Source: a virus
IMG/VR virus record: IMGVR_UViG_3300030451_000615
Coordinates: 1 to 23,679 of that record
Reading direction: 5' to 3' (one strand)
Length of the DNA: 23,679 nt
Shown here: positions 16,800-23,500 of the stretch, in pieces
Position numbering within the stretch: position 1 is the stretch's first letter
Layout: each line of letters begins with the position of its first letter
Notes under the pieces: generated by a model
Databases searched by the model: none
Told to the model about the DNA's origin: nothing
Seen by the model: the letters and a program-made list of their open reading frames with translations, nothing else
Position numbers and translations under genes: made by a program

Positions 16800-17569
16800 G
16801 ATATCACCTCAAATGGTACGTCAGTTTTAGCATAATTAACAGCTAGGTATCCAGTATTATTAACCATAACAGCAGTAGGTTCTATCTTCATAACATCCTG
16901 TGCTATGACACCACGGTAACGCTCATTACTATGTTTATAATTCCATTCAAAAATCCTGAAACCTTTGTCTGATTTACCAACTTCTTTGATGTTTTCTTTC
17001 AATCTAATATCACTTGCAGCAAATAGAGAAGCTATACTTAAACCCATTGATATACTATTAAACATCTGTCCCATTGTGTCTCTAGGAGGCATCATGACAG
17101 GAACACCATATTCAGGTCTAGTACCAAGAGCTTGTCTATTCTTAGCTACTTGTTGCATATGGTTACGGGTAATCATTTGATTAGCTATATCCATATTCCT
17201 ACCAAATGTATTATTAATTGTACTTTCTATCTGCCTTTGTTTATCTAGTATCTCTTTATACTTAGCAGACATGTACCTATTAGAACGAGAAACACCTCTC
17301 TTGAGATCTACTTGTTTCCCTCTTAGATTTGTTTTTGATTTGTAAAGATTCGCATTAGCTAACCTACCTTTACCTAAAGTCCAAAGAGCTTTAGAGTAAG
17401 CATCACTTCTAGTACGACTTAAGCCTTTAGTTAGGCTGCCTTGTCTTTGTTTAGCACTGACTTCTCTGTTCCAGTACTTTAAAGAATCTGATCTGTACCT
17501 AGCATCTTTCTTTTGTTTTTCTAACTTTGCTTGCATTCTTATGCCAGCATTAGGATCGGGAGCACACAC
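16796..17569 (-). CDS. Internal virion protein (gp14-like) with C-terminal S74 chaperone domain, 257 aa
   Basis: The start is a GTG at 17569, giving MCAPDPNAGIRMQAK, an N-terminus I associate with gp14-like proteins of T7-like marine phages; it overlaps the gp13-like gene by 20 bases. Residues 10-150 are basic and helical. A short hydrophobic helix lies at about 165-184 (MFNSISMGLSIASLFAA). From residue 186 the sequence SDIRLKENIKEVGKSDKGFR, then YRGVIAQDVMKIEPTAVMVN and GYLAVNYAKTDVPFEV, is a short form of the peptidase S74 intramolecular chaperone domain. In that family cleavage occurs just before the Ser of S-D-x-R-L-K; here that is Ser186 with Lys191. T7 gp14 is 196 aa and I know of no S74 domain in it. 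Gene order and size support the gp14-like role in the ejection channel. Confidence 0.8.
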   Translation of the reverse strand: MCAPDPNAGIRMQAKLEKQKKDARYRSDSLKYWNREVSAKQRQGSLTKGLSRTRSDAYSKALWTLGKGRLANANLYKSKTNLRGKQVDLKRGVSRSNRYMSAKYKEILDKQRQIESTINNTFGRNMDIANQMITRNHMQQVAKNRQALGTRPEYGVPVMMPPRDTMGQMFNSISMGLSIASLFAASDIRLKENIKEVGKSDKGFRIFEWNYKHSNERYRGVIAQDVMKIEPTAVMVNNTGYLAVNYAKTDVPFEVIS

Positions 17570-18020
17570 GGCAAAATTCTATAAAGGGTAATTGTTTAGG
17601 CCCGTGAGAAATTTCTCTCAAAAATTTAAAGCCTAAAAACTTGAGTAGTTTTAAATGAACAATATTACGTTTATCAACGATGTTCCATAATAGCGGTTCA
17701 GATCTACTCTCAATGAATCGCTTTGCTTCCCTTGCGAAGGTTATAGGGTAATCATGTATTGCAGGTGTGCATAACATCCAGACTTCACCATTAGGACCAA
17801 CTCCAGCCATACCAGCAGTCTTGCCGTTAGGCACTTCAAACCATACACAGGAGTACCTGTGAACAGCCAAAGTGAGTTCTTCCATAGGATCTAGCCCATG
17901 ACCTTCTTCGACCTCTCTACGGTCTTCTGGAAGTAAATTAGAGGCTACAGTAATTGCAGCCTCAATTGTTGCAGGGTGAATATATTTAGACACGTCTATA
18001 GTGCATAGGGGACCAGTCAC
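17550..18020 (-). CDS. Internal virion protein gp13-like, GNAT-type fold likely
   Basis: The frame starts at a GTG at 18020 (MTGPLCTIDVSKYIHPATIE) that overlaps the gp12-like gene by 35 bases; no nearer ATG exists before residue 46. The C-terminal part LLWNIVDKRNIVHLKLLKFL, with GFKFLRE after it (residues 110-136), parallels the LWNYVWVGNTSHIRFLKTIG segment of T7 gp13, followed in both by an aromatic/acidic strand. That pattern of N-x-x-H-x-x-x-L-x-x-x-G-F is also typical of acetyltransferase-like (GNAT) folds. T7 gp13 is 138 aa, this one 156 aa. In T7, gp13 is needed for proper core assembly though it is not abundant in mature particles. Catalytic activity is not implied. Confidence 0.75.
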   Translation of the reverse strand: MTGPLCTIDVSKYIHPATIEAAITVASNLLPEDRREVEEGHGLDPMEELTLAVHRYSCVWFEVPNGKTAGMAGVGPNGEVWMLCTPAIHDYPITFAREAKRFIESRSEPLLWNIVDKRNIVHLKLLKFLGFKFLREISHGPKQLPFIEFCRVCSRS

Positions 18021-20766
18021 CTTCCCAAGACATAGCTCTTAAGGTAGCAGGTGCTGGATGGGAGGATTTTAAAGTTACATCTACATTTGTATTTCTTTCA
18101 TACACTGGAATCTCTTTAATTTTTTCTGATAAATATGGAGCGTCTGATACATTATACTCATCTAAATCAGCAGATTCATATACTTCAGTATAGTCAGCTT
18201 TACCTACTCTAGTTAATGTAGTTTCATATAAACCTATCTTACCAAAGTTTAACTTCATTCTATGTACAGTAAGTTTAGAGTTTACATCTGATTGTACTGA
18301 TTCTCCTTCTGATTTCTGTAAATAGAATCTAGGGAACTGTACATTATATTCATATAAATAACCTATATAGAATGCACCTGTAGACCAATCTCCTGGTACT
18401 GTAAAGTCATCACCATTGATAACACTACACTCTGCATATCTACCTACTCTATGAGCACCAGCATTTATATCAACTAACACAAGTGTACCATTAGGTGAGG
18501 TTACTTGATCTATCCAATCAGATTGATTAGTAAATGTTGTTAGTTTAGTAGTAGCACTATAAGATCCATTAGTTACAGTAGTCCAGTTATCTAAATGTAT
18601 TAGATACTCAACACTATCCTGAGTAATACTAGGATCTCCAGTCTCTTGTGTCAGATTTATACTTTGTAAGAAGTTATCTGTATCTAAGAAATAGTATTGA
18701 TCATTAACAATGAAATGATATTTAAGTGGGTTATTATGTTTCCATTTAAACCAAGCAGACTGTAAAGATTTGTCTCCCTGTCTTAAATATTTAAACCCTA
18801 TCACTTCATCTGAATCTGTCTTACCAAATAATACTATATTATTTTCTCTTGAGTTTGTTAGTAAATCAATATCTTTAGGTATAAGTGTAGGTACCAGTTC
18901 AGAAGAATTAACTACAACAGCCTCTTGTTCTCTACCTATTTGTGCCATCTCCATAAACCTAGTATGTTTATTAGAGTTATCTATATACCCAACAGTATTA
19001 CCTAATGATATAGGAGGCACAACTTCATTATAATTATATCTAGATACTGATCTTAATTTAGCAGTATCTGGATTCATTATCTCAGCATCTGAAGAAAATA
19101 AGTATTGCTCATTAGTACTGAAACATAGTAATCCAGATGGTATTTCTATAGCATCATATAAATCAGATGGGAATGTAGAAGAACATGAAATATCTATAGG
19201 GTCTATACCTGATACTGTGAGAGCTGTGTCAGACCAAAAGTTAGGTTCTGTTAGGTTTCCAGGTCTAGCTGTTATTACATTCTCACCAGATAGAAATGTT
19301 AATCTATTACGAAAGAAACATACTCTATTTATCTTGTTACCTACGAAGGAAGGTATAGGATTAGTTTCATCATCTCCTACTTCACGGGATGCCCATGTAT
19401 ATTTCTTAACTAAGAAATCTCCATCAGCTTGTCGTTGAAGTACATGAGGCATAGTAGAAGAACGAAAACTTTTATCTATACCTGGAGCTGGACACTCTTC
19501 CCATGTACCTTTACCATCAAGATCATTCTCACCTTTAAATTTTAAATAGTAATCATCTTCAGCAGACATTCTAGTGTTAGCTACTTTAACAATAGCACCA
19601 TGTCTCATTTGAATAGGTAAAGCAGTTACATCGTTTATCTCAGTACCCATGACTCTCATGAGATCTTGATCTACTACTTCTACATTAAATGAACTAGTAG
19701 AATGTAAATAAAGACCATTACCTATTATTTTATAACTTATACCACCAGGAAGATCAGCAATTATACCACCTAATATAGTATCTACAGTTACAGAAGTATC
19801 TGCATCAAACGGAGTAGGAGCTGGTCTTATCATAGCTAGATTAGCTTTAACAGCTACTTCTTCATGATCTTCTACTCGTACAGTATAATCATAATTTGTT
19901 TTAGCTTGAGTTAAAGTAACTGTAGTTGTATCTCCAGTCTCCCAATCCTCTCCACCATGTAGTAAAGATATGTTTCTATTATAAGAACAACTATAAGTAC
20001 TAGCAGGTACAGCATCATCATAACCATTTATCTGACCTTGCTGACCATGTATAGTGATGCGAAAAGTTAGATTCTTTCTACTTCCAGTATCCGTATCACT
20101 ACCTCCGAATACTTGAGTACCTATACCTGGACATGTTCCAGTCCCAGCTGCTTCAGATAAAGTATCAGAAGATATTTTTATTCTAGTAGCTCTTTTTAAA
20201 GTAGTAGTATTACTATTATTATATATATTTAAACCATACTGTCTACCATTCTCTGTACGTAGTAATTCTACATAAGCATAATGATTTTCAGGTCTAGCAG
20301 CTGTAGTATTTATAGTACTTACATTAGTATCTCTATTATTTAAGAATGTAGTATCATTAATAGTTAATGCTTGAACATCTTCTGAATGACTTGCTGAGAG
20401 ATAATTAGTAATAGATGTATGAGCAGCGATACCACTATTATATGCACTGTTATCTGTATCATACCATACATTCTTTTCAGCACCATCATTGCAACTCCAT
20501 ATTCTAACCTTACCGTCAGCTGCTACTTGACCTATATACGATCCTTCTGTTTCATCTCTATAGTAATGGAACCAAGAACCATTAGGCTGTACGTTAGCTA
20601 ATGGTGTAGTTCCTATTCGTTTTGATCCAGGTCTTTTGTATAACCCATTTATTATATCTGGTATAGCATTCTGTACACTCTTTACCTGCCCTGGAAACTT
20701 TAATTGATCAGGTTGTTCAGAGATGCCACCAGTATAACTAGGTATAGTTTGTGTAATACCTGCCAT
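17986..20766 (-). CDS. Tail tubular protein B (gp12-like, nozzle), 926 aa
   Basis: The N-terminus ITQTIPSYTGGISEQPDQLK followed by FPGQ (residues 4-27) matches the GGISQQPDxLRYPDQ signature of T7 gp12, and INGLYKRPGSKRIGT (39-53) follows as in the family. The rest is beta-rich with many Asn, Thr and Tyr, as expected for the propeller-like nozzle. T7 gp12 is 794 aa; the extra length lies in the middle. It starts one base before the end of the gp11-like gene (TAATG type overlap) and ends inside the gp13-like gene. It forms the hexameric distal end of the short tail. Confidence 0.92.
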   Translation of the reverse strand: MAGITQTIPSYTGGISEQPDQLKFPGQVKSVQNAIPDIINGLYKRPGSKRIGTTPLANVQPNGSWFHYYRDETEGSYIGQVAADGKVRIWSCNDGAEKNVWYDTDNSAYNSGIAAHTSITNYLSASHSEDVQALTINDTTFLNNRDTNVSTINTTAARPENHYAYVELLRTENGRQYGLNIYNNSNTTTLKRATRIKISSDTLSEAAGTGTCPGIGTQVFGGSDTDTGSRKNLTFRITIHGQQGQINGYDDAVPASTYSCSYNRNISLLHGGEDWETGDTTTVTLTQAKTNYDYTVRVEDHEEVAVKANLAMIRPAPTPFDADTSVTVDTILGGIIADLPGGISYKIIGNGLYLHSTSSFNVEVVDQDLMRVMGTEINDVTALPIQMRHGAIVKVANTRMSAEDDYYLKFKGENDLDGKGTWEECPAPGIDKSFRSSTMPHVLQRQADGDFLVKKYTWASREVGDDETNPIPSFVGNKINRVCFFRNRLTFLSGENVITARPGNLTEPNFWSDTALTVSGIDPIDISCSSTFPSDLYDAIEIPSGLLCFSTNEQYLFSSDAEIMNPDTAKLRSVSRYNYNEVVPPISLGNTVGYIDNSNKHTRFMEMAQIGREQEAVVVNSSELVPTLIPKDIDLLTNSRENNIVLFGKTDSDEVIGFKYLRQGDKSLQSAWFKWKHNNPLKYHFIVNDQYYFLDTDNFLQSINLTQETGDPSITQDSVEYLIHLDNWTTVTNGSYSATTKLTTFTNQSDWIDQVTSPNGTLVLVDINAGAHRVGRYAECSVINGDDFTVPGDWSTGAFYIGYLYEYNVQFPRFYLQKSEGESVQSDVNSKLTVHRMKLNFGKIGLYETTLTRVGKADYTEVYESADLDEYNVSDAPYLSEKIKEIPVYERNTNVDVTLKSSHPAPATLRAMSWEGDWSPMHYRRV

Positions 20767-21383
20767 TATCTTCTAAGATTTTTCCAAGGTTCGTATGCGG
20801 TGTAAACAGAATCTTCTGGTAGACCAAACATATTATGATTACCTTGATTACATTCATACTCTTGACAAGTTGCTCTTGCTTGTTGTTCTTGTAGTGTTAG
20901 TAGTTGTACTAGTTGAGCGTTAGCTACAAGCTGTGTAGCTGCCATACGACTAGCTTTATATATTATATACCTTTGGAATACAGAAGGTATATCTTCAAAA
21001 GCTATTAGTTTAACTATATCTAATTTAATTGTAGTGTGATCTGAGAAGTCATCAGTATGATTATACTTATCATATAGAAAACCATTCCTTTTTACTACAT
21101 CATGAGTTCTATCTACCCAGCCATCTGTAGTATCCATTCTTAATATATCATTGCCAACAGCTATTTTACCATTGACATCAGGTGTATACTCTACATGTCT
21201 TTCTGTGTTGAAGTGCCAGCCTTCATTCTGTAAATCAACATTAGAATCTCTTAGTAAATTATATATAAATCCTACTTCTGGATTTTCTTTTACTATTGAA
21301 GTGACTGGTGACTGACCGATAGCTCCCAGTATTGAATTAACTGCGGAGAGTTCTGTCTCGGTATCAATTGTTGTGGAAGCCAT
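20766..21383 (-). CDS. Tail tubular protein A (gp11-like adaptor), 205 aa
   Basis: ETELSAVNSILGAIGQSPV (residues 9-27) corresponds to AAELSAVNDILASIGEPPV of T7 gp11, and LQNEGWHFNTE (50-60) to IQSRGWTFNIE. Other family features follow: LPFE-like DIPSVFQRYIIYKASRMAAT in the middle and NHNMFG near the end. Length fits T7 gp11 (196 aa). The protein is the 12-mer adaptor ring between portal and nozzle. The ATG comes only about 20 bases after the hairpin of the terminator that follows the capsid gene and has no clear ribosome binding site, so expression probably depends on read-through. Confidence 0.92.
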   Translation of the reverse strand: MASTTIDTETELSAVNSILGAIGQSPVTSIVKENPEVGFIYNLLRDSNVDLQNEGWHFNTERHVEYTPDVNGKIAVGNDILRMDTTDGWVDRTHDVVKRNGFLYDKYNHTDDFSDHTTIKLDIVKLIAFEDIPSVFQRYIIYKASRMAATQLVANAQLVQLLTLQEQQARATCQEYECNQGNHNMFGLPEDSVYTAYEPWKNLRR

Positions 21384-21392
21384 AAAATTTTA

Positions 21393-21421
21393 TAATAAAA
21401 AAGGGGAGTGTTGACTCCCCC
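21393..21421 (-). terminator. Rho-independent terminator after the capsid gene
   Basis: On the minus strand GGGGAGT, a 4-base loop CAAC and ACTCCCC form a 7-bp GC-rich stem (21403-21420) followed by TTTTTTATTAT. It lies 13 bases after the capsid stop codon and just before gp11-like, the same place as T-phi in T7. It should let most transcripts stop after capsid while some read through into the tail genes. Confidence 0.9.
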
Positions 21422-21433
21422 GTGTGAATAATA

Positions 21434-22612
21434 TTAACCGAATGCAGCAGGCTTAGTGTTTGTTCCACAGAACAATTCTACAGCAGCAGCTGGGTTTAGA
21501 TAGTCGGCTCCCATTGCGAGACGTCCGAGTATAACATCTCCTTGGTAGATGACTGATACATCTCCTGATGTTACTTGAACTTGAGGTCCGATTGCTTCAA
21601 CACAACCTACAGCTTCTTTCTGGAATATAAGTCCACAAGTGTTGTTGAACTTAGCTTCTTGTCCGTAGTCATTTACGGTACGCTGTCCAGAAGGAGTTGC
21701 GTTAGCATGTTGATCACCCATTGCTTCACCAACGAATGAACCTGTGTTACCAGGATCAGTTGTACCTGGAGCAGTTGAGGATGCAGTACCATACTTAGTA
21801 CCGAACTTACCGAAGAATGGTATGTTCATTGACTTGTAAATCTTGATACCAGCAATCTCATAAACACCCTTACCTGATTGTAGGGCATCTCCTTGCTCGT
21901 CTCTGTTTACTAGGTAAGCACCAATACCTGATCCATCTAGACCCTTAATAAGAGCATAGTACTGACGTGGGTTTAGTACTGCTACACGACCTTCAGTTGA
22001 AACTCCCTTCTCATCTAGTGCAGCTGCAGCATCATAGAATGCAGTTACTAGTTTGTCAGGATCATAAGCTTCAGCACCAGAGTTAGTTGCTGTACCTACT
22101 TGAATCTGAGTTCCGCCTGGCTCGACGTAGCTTGTCTTTGTGATAGGTGAAGCTTTACGTGCAGCTTTTGCTACAGCTCTAAAGATTCTTCTATCATAAT
22201 TCTCTGCTAATGCGTAACCAATCTTACGTGAGATTTCTCCACGTAGGTCATAGTGTGCAAGAGTCTCATCTAGCTCATAAACGAATGCACTTGAGATTAA
22301 TAGATCGTCGCAAGTGATTGTCTTCTCAGCTACAGGAGGTGCTCCGTCACCGTTACCTAGTATAGAATTTCCTGGTGTATGGAATTCCGCATTAGTGCGA
22401 CCTGTGTAGATGAACTGTAAAGACTTACCGTTCTTCAAGGTACGCTTAGTGATAAGGTCTCTAGCAATTGTATTGCGTTGGAATCCTTTGAATAGCTCTC
22501 CACTAAAGAGCTTGAGATATAATTCTCTACGTGCAGCAGTTGTTGTAGCTGCACCGTTATCAGCACCACCCCAGGTTAAACTTGTGGTAGTGGTACTATT
22601 TTGATGTGCCAT
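21434..22612 (-). CDS. Major capsid protein (T7 gp10A-like), 392 aa
   Basis: The protein shows the layout of the T7-type HK97-fold capsid: RRELYLKLFSGELFKGFQRN (residues 28-47) in the N-terminal arm, NGKSLQFIYTGRTNAEFHTP (61-80), then TITCDDLLISSAFVYELDET and HYDLRGEISRKIG (98-132). The parallel T7 segments are LFLKVFGGEVLTAF, GKSAQFPVLGRT and HYDVRSEY. T7 gp10A is 345 aa; the extra length is near residues 270-310, Gly/Thr-rich. No frameshifted longer form (as in T7 10B) is apparent. The ATG has no recognisable Shine-Dalgarno sequence. A structured leader lies upstream and terminators lie on both sides, so it is likely a separately controlled, abundant transcript. Confidence 0.95.
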   Translation of the reverse strand: MAHQNSTTTTSLTWGGADNGAATTTAARRELYLKLFSGELFKGFQRNTIARDLITKRTLKNGKSLQFIYTGRTNAEFHTPGNSILGNGDGAPPVAEKTITCDDLLISSAFVYELDETLAHYDLRGEISRKIGYALAENYDRRIFRAVAKAARKASPITKTSYVEPGGTQIQVGTATNSGAEAYDPDKLVTAFYDAAAALDEKGVSTEGRVAVLNPRQYYALIKGLDGSGIGAYLVNRDEQGDALQSGKGVYEIAGIKIYKSMNIPFFGKFGTKYGTASSTAPGTTDPGNTGSFVGEAMGDQHANATPSGQRTVNDYGQEAKFNNTCGLIFQKEAVGCVEAIGPQVQVTSGDVSVIYQGDVILGRLAMGADYLNPAAAVELFCGTNTKPAAFG

Positions 22613-22798
22613 TGTTATGGGATAAATTTATATTGACTTTCTTCAGCTGAAATTTTTTGATCATTTGTTGTGGTCTTTCCCACCGTCTAGACGGCTAAAG
22701 GGTATCCTGCGTACAGGGCCAGAAGCCAATTAGTCAGAGATCCGACACTGAGGTGTCTCTGACCTATGGTAGTTTAAGTGCATACTTTCTACCATAAT
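22613..22798 (-). promoter_or_regulatory. Structured leader of the capsid gene
   Basis: This 186-base stretch between the upstream terminator and the capsid ATG holds several inverted repeats: TATGGTAG/CTACCATA (22765-22772 and 22789-22796); GTCAGA...TCTGAC with an inner GACAC/GTGTC stem and TGAG loop (22733-22763); CCTG/CAGG (22706-22717); the perfect 12-base palindrome CCGTCTAGACGG (22683-22694); and TTCAGCTGAA (22642-22651). No convincing protein is encoded. It could be a promoter region plus a stabilising 5' UTR, as the 5' stem-loop of the T7 gene 10 mRNA does. Confidence 0.6.
22763..22781 (-). promoter_or_regulatory. Weak candidate for a phage RNA polymerase promoter
   Basis: On the minus strand the sequence AAACTACCATAGG resembles the T7 promoter core (ACTCACTATAGG) near the start site: ACCATAGG against ACTATAGG. 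The first transcribed GG would fall at 22764-22763, exactly at the foot of the GTCAGA hairpin, as T7 gene 10 transcripts begin with a stem-loop. The upstream recognition half matches poorly, so this is a weak candidate. Confidence 0.25.
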
Positions 22799-22830
22799 AA
22801 AAAAGGATAGCAGCCCGAAGACCACTATCC
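22799..22830 (-). terminator. Rho-independent terminator with UUCG tetraloop upstream of capsid
   Basis: On the minus strand GGATAGTGGTC, loop TTCG and GGCTGCTATCC form an 11-pair stem (three G-U pairs) closed by the very stable C(UUCG)G tetraloop, at 22805-22830, followed by six T. It lies 18 bases after the stop of the 55-aa gene and should end transcripts from the scaffold block before the capsid leader. Confidence 0.9.
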
Positions 22831-22848
22831 ATAATTCATTGAGTTTCT

Positions 22849-23016
22849 TCACAAAGATGTTAGAGCTGTTTCTAGATCTATGTTCTCATCGAACTCTTCC
22901 TTTGGAGGCTCATGCTCCTCTGGTTTATTGTGATGAGAATAAGCATCATGCTTCTCTTCTATTAATTTATAAGCAGAAGGGCCAGCAACAGCTCCACTTG
23001 ATTGATGTCGATTCAT
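22849..23016 (-). CDS. Hypothetical protein, 55 aa, acidic
   Basis: An ATG at 23016 opens a frame beginning MNRHQSSGAVAGPSAYKLIE and continuing with a His/Glu/Pro-rich part (HHNKPEEHEPPKEEFDE) to the end NIDLETALTSL, with TGA at 22849-22851. The start directly follows the TAA of the 21-aa peptide gene. The C-terminal half is acidic and probably disordered. It is the last gene before the UUCG terminator. I do not recognise a family; its place between scaffold and capsid genes hints at a head-related or late regulatory role, without proof. Confidence 0.65.
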   Translation of the reverse strand: MNRHQSSGAVAGPSAYKLIEEKHDAYSHHNKPEEHEPPKEEFDENIDLETALTSL

Positions 23017-23082
23017 TTACTTTGTAGTTTTGGTGTACTCAACGCCACGATATACGTAAGTTACAGTCATTGTAAAATCCAT
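23017..23082 (-). CDS. Microprotein, 21 aa (possibly longer)
   Basis: An ATG at 23082 gives MDFTMTVTYVYRGVEYTKTT plus K before a TAA that directly precedes the next ATG (TAAATG). A second ATG at 23070 would give 17 residues. The TYVYRGVEY core recalls the L-T-Y-R-G-V-x-Y pattern of the cyanobacterial DUF4278 family, which I mention only as a resemblance. The same frame is open upstream as far as 23148 and encodes protein-like sequence (see findings), so the true product may be about 43 aa with a non-standard start. Coupled spacing supports translation. Confidence 0.5.
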   Translation of the reverse strand: MDFTMTVTYVYRGVEYTKTTK

Positions 23083-23148
23083 ATACCAAGCCCCGTTCCA
23101 TGCTTGGGTGTCATGCGTCTCTGGTTGAAAGAGATGAACGGACGTTGA

Positions 23149-23205
23149 TTATTTTTTAGGTGGTCTACCTTTCTTTGTACCGTAGGTACCTTTTCCTTTA
23201 GGCAT
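23149..23205 (-). CDS. AT-hook-like microprotein, 18 aa
   Basis: The ATG at 23205 overlaps the stop of the 94-aa gene by one base (TAATG). The whole product is MPKGKGTYGTKKGRPPKK, with TAA at 23149-23151. The KKGRPPKK end resembles the AT-hook core (basic residues around G-R-P) that binds the minor groove of AT-rich DNA. I recall near-identical very short reading frames in marine cyanophages, usually left out of annotations because of size. Net charge is strongly positive. A DNA- or RNA-binding role is inferred from composition. Confidence 0.6.
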   Translation of the reverse strand: MPKGKGTYGTKKGRPPKK

Positions 23206-23489
23206 TAATCGTACTGACTTGTATAAAGGTGACGAGTGGTAGTAGGTGGTGTTATATCGAAACCAGTTGCACCGGTTCCTGTATTAGGTGGTGAAGCATT
23301 AAGACTTTCTACGCCTTTAGGTGCTACTTTAGCATGTTCATAGCTTGCTATACTACCTTGCTCGCGATAAGGTGCAAGGAACCAGCTGTTGCCGGATGAT
23401 TGTACTACATATGTCACACCATTATCAGCTACGTGTTCTGTCTCCTGCGGAGCATAGTGAGTTCGTATGTCAGTGATGTCTGTTGCCAT
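23205..23489 (-). CDS. Hypothetical protein, 94 aa
   Basis: The protein begins MATDITDIRTHYAPQETEHV, contains NGVTYVVQSSGNSWFLAPYR (residues 23-42) and ends in a Thr/Pro/Gly-rich tail (DITPPTTTRHLYTSQYD). No signal peptide or membrane segment is visible. A strong ribosome binding site (TAAGGAGA, 23496-23503) overlaps the stop codon of the scaffold gene and sits 7 bases before the ATG, one of the best sites in the window, which implies high expression. T7 has no gene in this place between gp9 and gp10. Family unknown; a minor head or decoration protein is possible. Confidence 0.8.
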   Translation of the reverse strand: MATDITDIRTHYAPQETEHVADNGVTYVVQSSGNSWFLAPYREQGSIASYEHAKVAPKGVESLNASPPNTGTGATGFDITPPTTTRHLYTSQYD

Positions 23490-23500
23490 AATAATTCTCC

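Noticed and set aside
22596-22664. A 22-codon frame on the minus strand running from the leader into the first codons of the capsid gene
   Set aside because: It has no ribosome binding site and its product is a Lys/Asn-rich string as expected from AT-rich DNA; it ends 17 bases inside capsid in another frame. A regulatory upstream frame is not excluded but not supported.
22733-22796. Possible tRNA from the cluster of hairpins
   Set aside because: There is no T-arm consensus, anticodon arm of the right size, or acceptor stem; the stems are better explained as leader structure.
22839-23027. Plus-strand open frame of 62 codons over the terminator region
   Set aside because: It is antisense to the coupled 55-aa gene, which has a better setting and direction.
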